Shown: piece by piece, positions 63,346-64,000 of the stretch
How the letters are laid out: every line of letters begins with the position of its first letter
Numbering within the stretch: the first letter of the stretch is position 1
Assembly (NCBI GenBank): GCA_948794795.1
Contig: CAQGLR010000005.1
Location: 62,001-126,000 of the forward strand
Direction: 5' to 3'
Source of the DNA: an uncultured Lachnospiraceae bacterium
GTDB lineage: Bacteria; Bacillota; Clostridia; Lachnospirales; Lachnospiraceae
Length of the DNA: 64,000 nt
Made by a program: the position numbers and the translations under genes
Notes under the pieces: generated by a model
The model's input: only the letters and a program-made list of their open reading frames with translations
Databases searched by the model: none
What the model was told of the DNA's origin: nothing

Positions 63346-63529
63346 TATAAAACCCCCTTGTTTTCTAACCCTTTAAAAAGAATATTTCTTCTCCCACTGC
63401 CTTGCAAAGATATACAGACATTCCTGTTATCCAGTAACACTAAAAGACAATGCCAGTATATCTTTAAGATTAGATTATTCTGTTTAAACAATAGAAATTA
63501 CTCTATGTTTAATTTCTACCGCCTTTAAT

Positions 63530-63561
63530 AAAAAAACACCAATCCGCTTAATACGGATTGG
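63530..63561 (-). terminator. intrinsic terminator of the S1-domain gene
   Basis: CCAATCCG (63539-63546) pairs with CGGATTGG (63554-63561) around a 7-base loop and is followed by seven T residues on the minus strand. Confidence 0.85.
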
Positions 63562-63573
63562 CGAAAAAATTAA

Positions 63574-64000
63574 TTACTCAGCTACATCTTCACTGGCAGG
63601 CTCTTCATCCGTCTGTGAATCATTTAATAAAGCTTTGATACTTAAACTAATTTTATGGTCTTCTTTGTTAAAATCAACTACCTTAGCCTCTATCTCCTGT
63701 CCTGTCTTTAATACATCTGATGGCTTGTCAACATGCTCTTTTGAAATCTGTGAAACATGTAATAACGCATCTACACCAGGTTCAAGTTCAATAAATGCAC
63801 CAAAGTCAGCCATTCTTGCAACAGTGCCTTTTACTACTGACCCTACGCTGTATTTCTCATCAGCATCCAGCCATGGGTTCTGGTCTTCAAACTTAAGGCT
63901 GAGTGCAATTTTATCATCTTTTATATCTTTAATAAGGACTTTTGTCTTGTCACCAACACTGAATACCTTTTTAGGATTTTCAACACGCCCCCATGACATT
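63574..64000 (-). CDS. S1 RNA-binding domain protein, C-terminal part (RpsA-like)
   Basis: The gene runs off the window; about 142 codons are visible. Two S1 domains are seen: the end of one (GDKTKVLIKDIKDDKIALSL) and a full one (YSVGSVVKGTVARMADFGAF, then VDALLHVSQIS, KVVDFNKEDHKISLSIKAL). The tail is acidic (DEEPASEDVAE). This fits ribosomal protein S1 or the IspH-S1 fusion found in many Clostridia; the missing N-terminus would decide. A strong terminator follows. Confidence 0.8.
   Translation of the reverse strand, partial: MSWGRVENPKKVFSVGDKTKVLIKDIKDDKIALSLKFEDQNPWLDADEKYSVGSVVKGTVARMADFGAFIELEPGVDALLHVSQISKEHVDKPSDVLKTGQEIEAKVVDFNKEDHKISLSIKALLNDSQTDEEPASEDVAE

Overview
The window looks like chromosomal DNA of a low-GC, Gram-positive gut or rumen Clostridia, most probably Lachnospiraceae. 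Reasons: AT-rich sequence with strong AGGAGG-type ribosome binding sites and TTGNNN-17-TATAAT promoters; a short-form HisG with HisZ; an NfnAB-type transhydrogenase pair; the smc-ftsY-rnc-acpP-plsX block; a PocR-domain hybrid kinase; a secreted GH5 endoglucanase; and small families (DUF3990, DUF2441, DUF6198-like) that I associate with this family. The genus is not resolved. Nearly all genes are on the minus strand.

Layout. 1-5.1 kb: end of a D,D-carboxypeptidase gene, nfnAB, a CYTH phosphatase, an unlisted 53-aa membrane protein, and hisIE. 5.2-8.4 kb: hisB followed by a chemoreceptor and a membrane-anchored FMN-binding protein. 8.5-15.3 kb: an AAA-ATPase/nuclease-like protein and a complete BceRSAB-type peptide-antibiotic module. 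15.6-20.1 kb: hisD, hisG, hisZ, ilvA. The histidine genes are therefore split into three pieces, and hisB and hisIE each carry their own promoter with the same TTGATTAAGT start. 20.1-24.4 kb: two ADP-ribose-removing enzyme families (a DarT1-type NADAR and an ADP-ribosylglycohydrolase), small unknowns, a methyltransferase and an atypical carbamoyltransferase.

24.5-28.1 kb holds the most interesting candidate: a tight three-gene operon coding for a protein with two GHKL ATPase modules (MutL/Hsp90-like plus histidine-kinase-like), a receiver-like protein and an HNH nuclease. It has its own promoter and inverted repeat and resembles a phospho-signalling-controlled nuclease defence system that I cannot match to a named one. 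28.2-30.8 kb is a stretch of frameshifted genes (unknown family, AgrC/AgrA-like pair, HTH-methyltransferase). 31.3-33.4 kb: the endoglucanase and coding remnants. 33.6-43.2 kb: a type I restriction-modification locus whose hsdR is separated from hsdMS by a Phd-Doc toxin-antitoxin pair, two acetyltransferases, a DUF2441 gene with an apparent ATA start codon, and a decayed DUF3990 pair. 43.4-49 kb: small accessory genes and a broken ATPase. 49-55.6 kb: core genes ftsY, smc, rnc, acpP, plsX. 55.7-64 kb: PocR hybrid kinase with its response regulator, an unknown protein, a repeat cluster, DUF1294, an MBL-fold hydrolase, cheR and the end of an S1-domain gene.

A second theme is a family of roughly 120-260 bp palindromic elements at 20.9, 39.6, 47.6, 61.0 and 61.1 kb, with a lone end at 46.9 kb and a diverged relative at 60.7 kb. 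They share a conserved inner core whose stems appear to change in a compensatory way between members, and one seems to sit inside another. No tRNA, rRNA, CRISPR array or full insertion sequence was seen.
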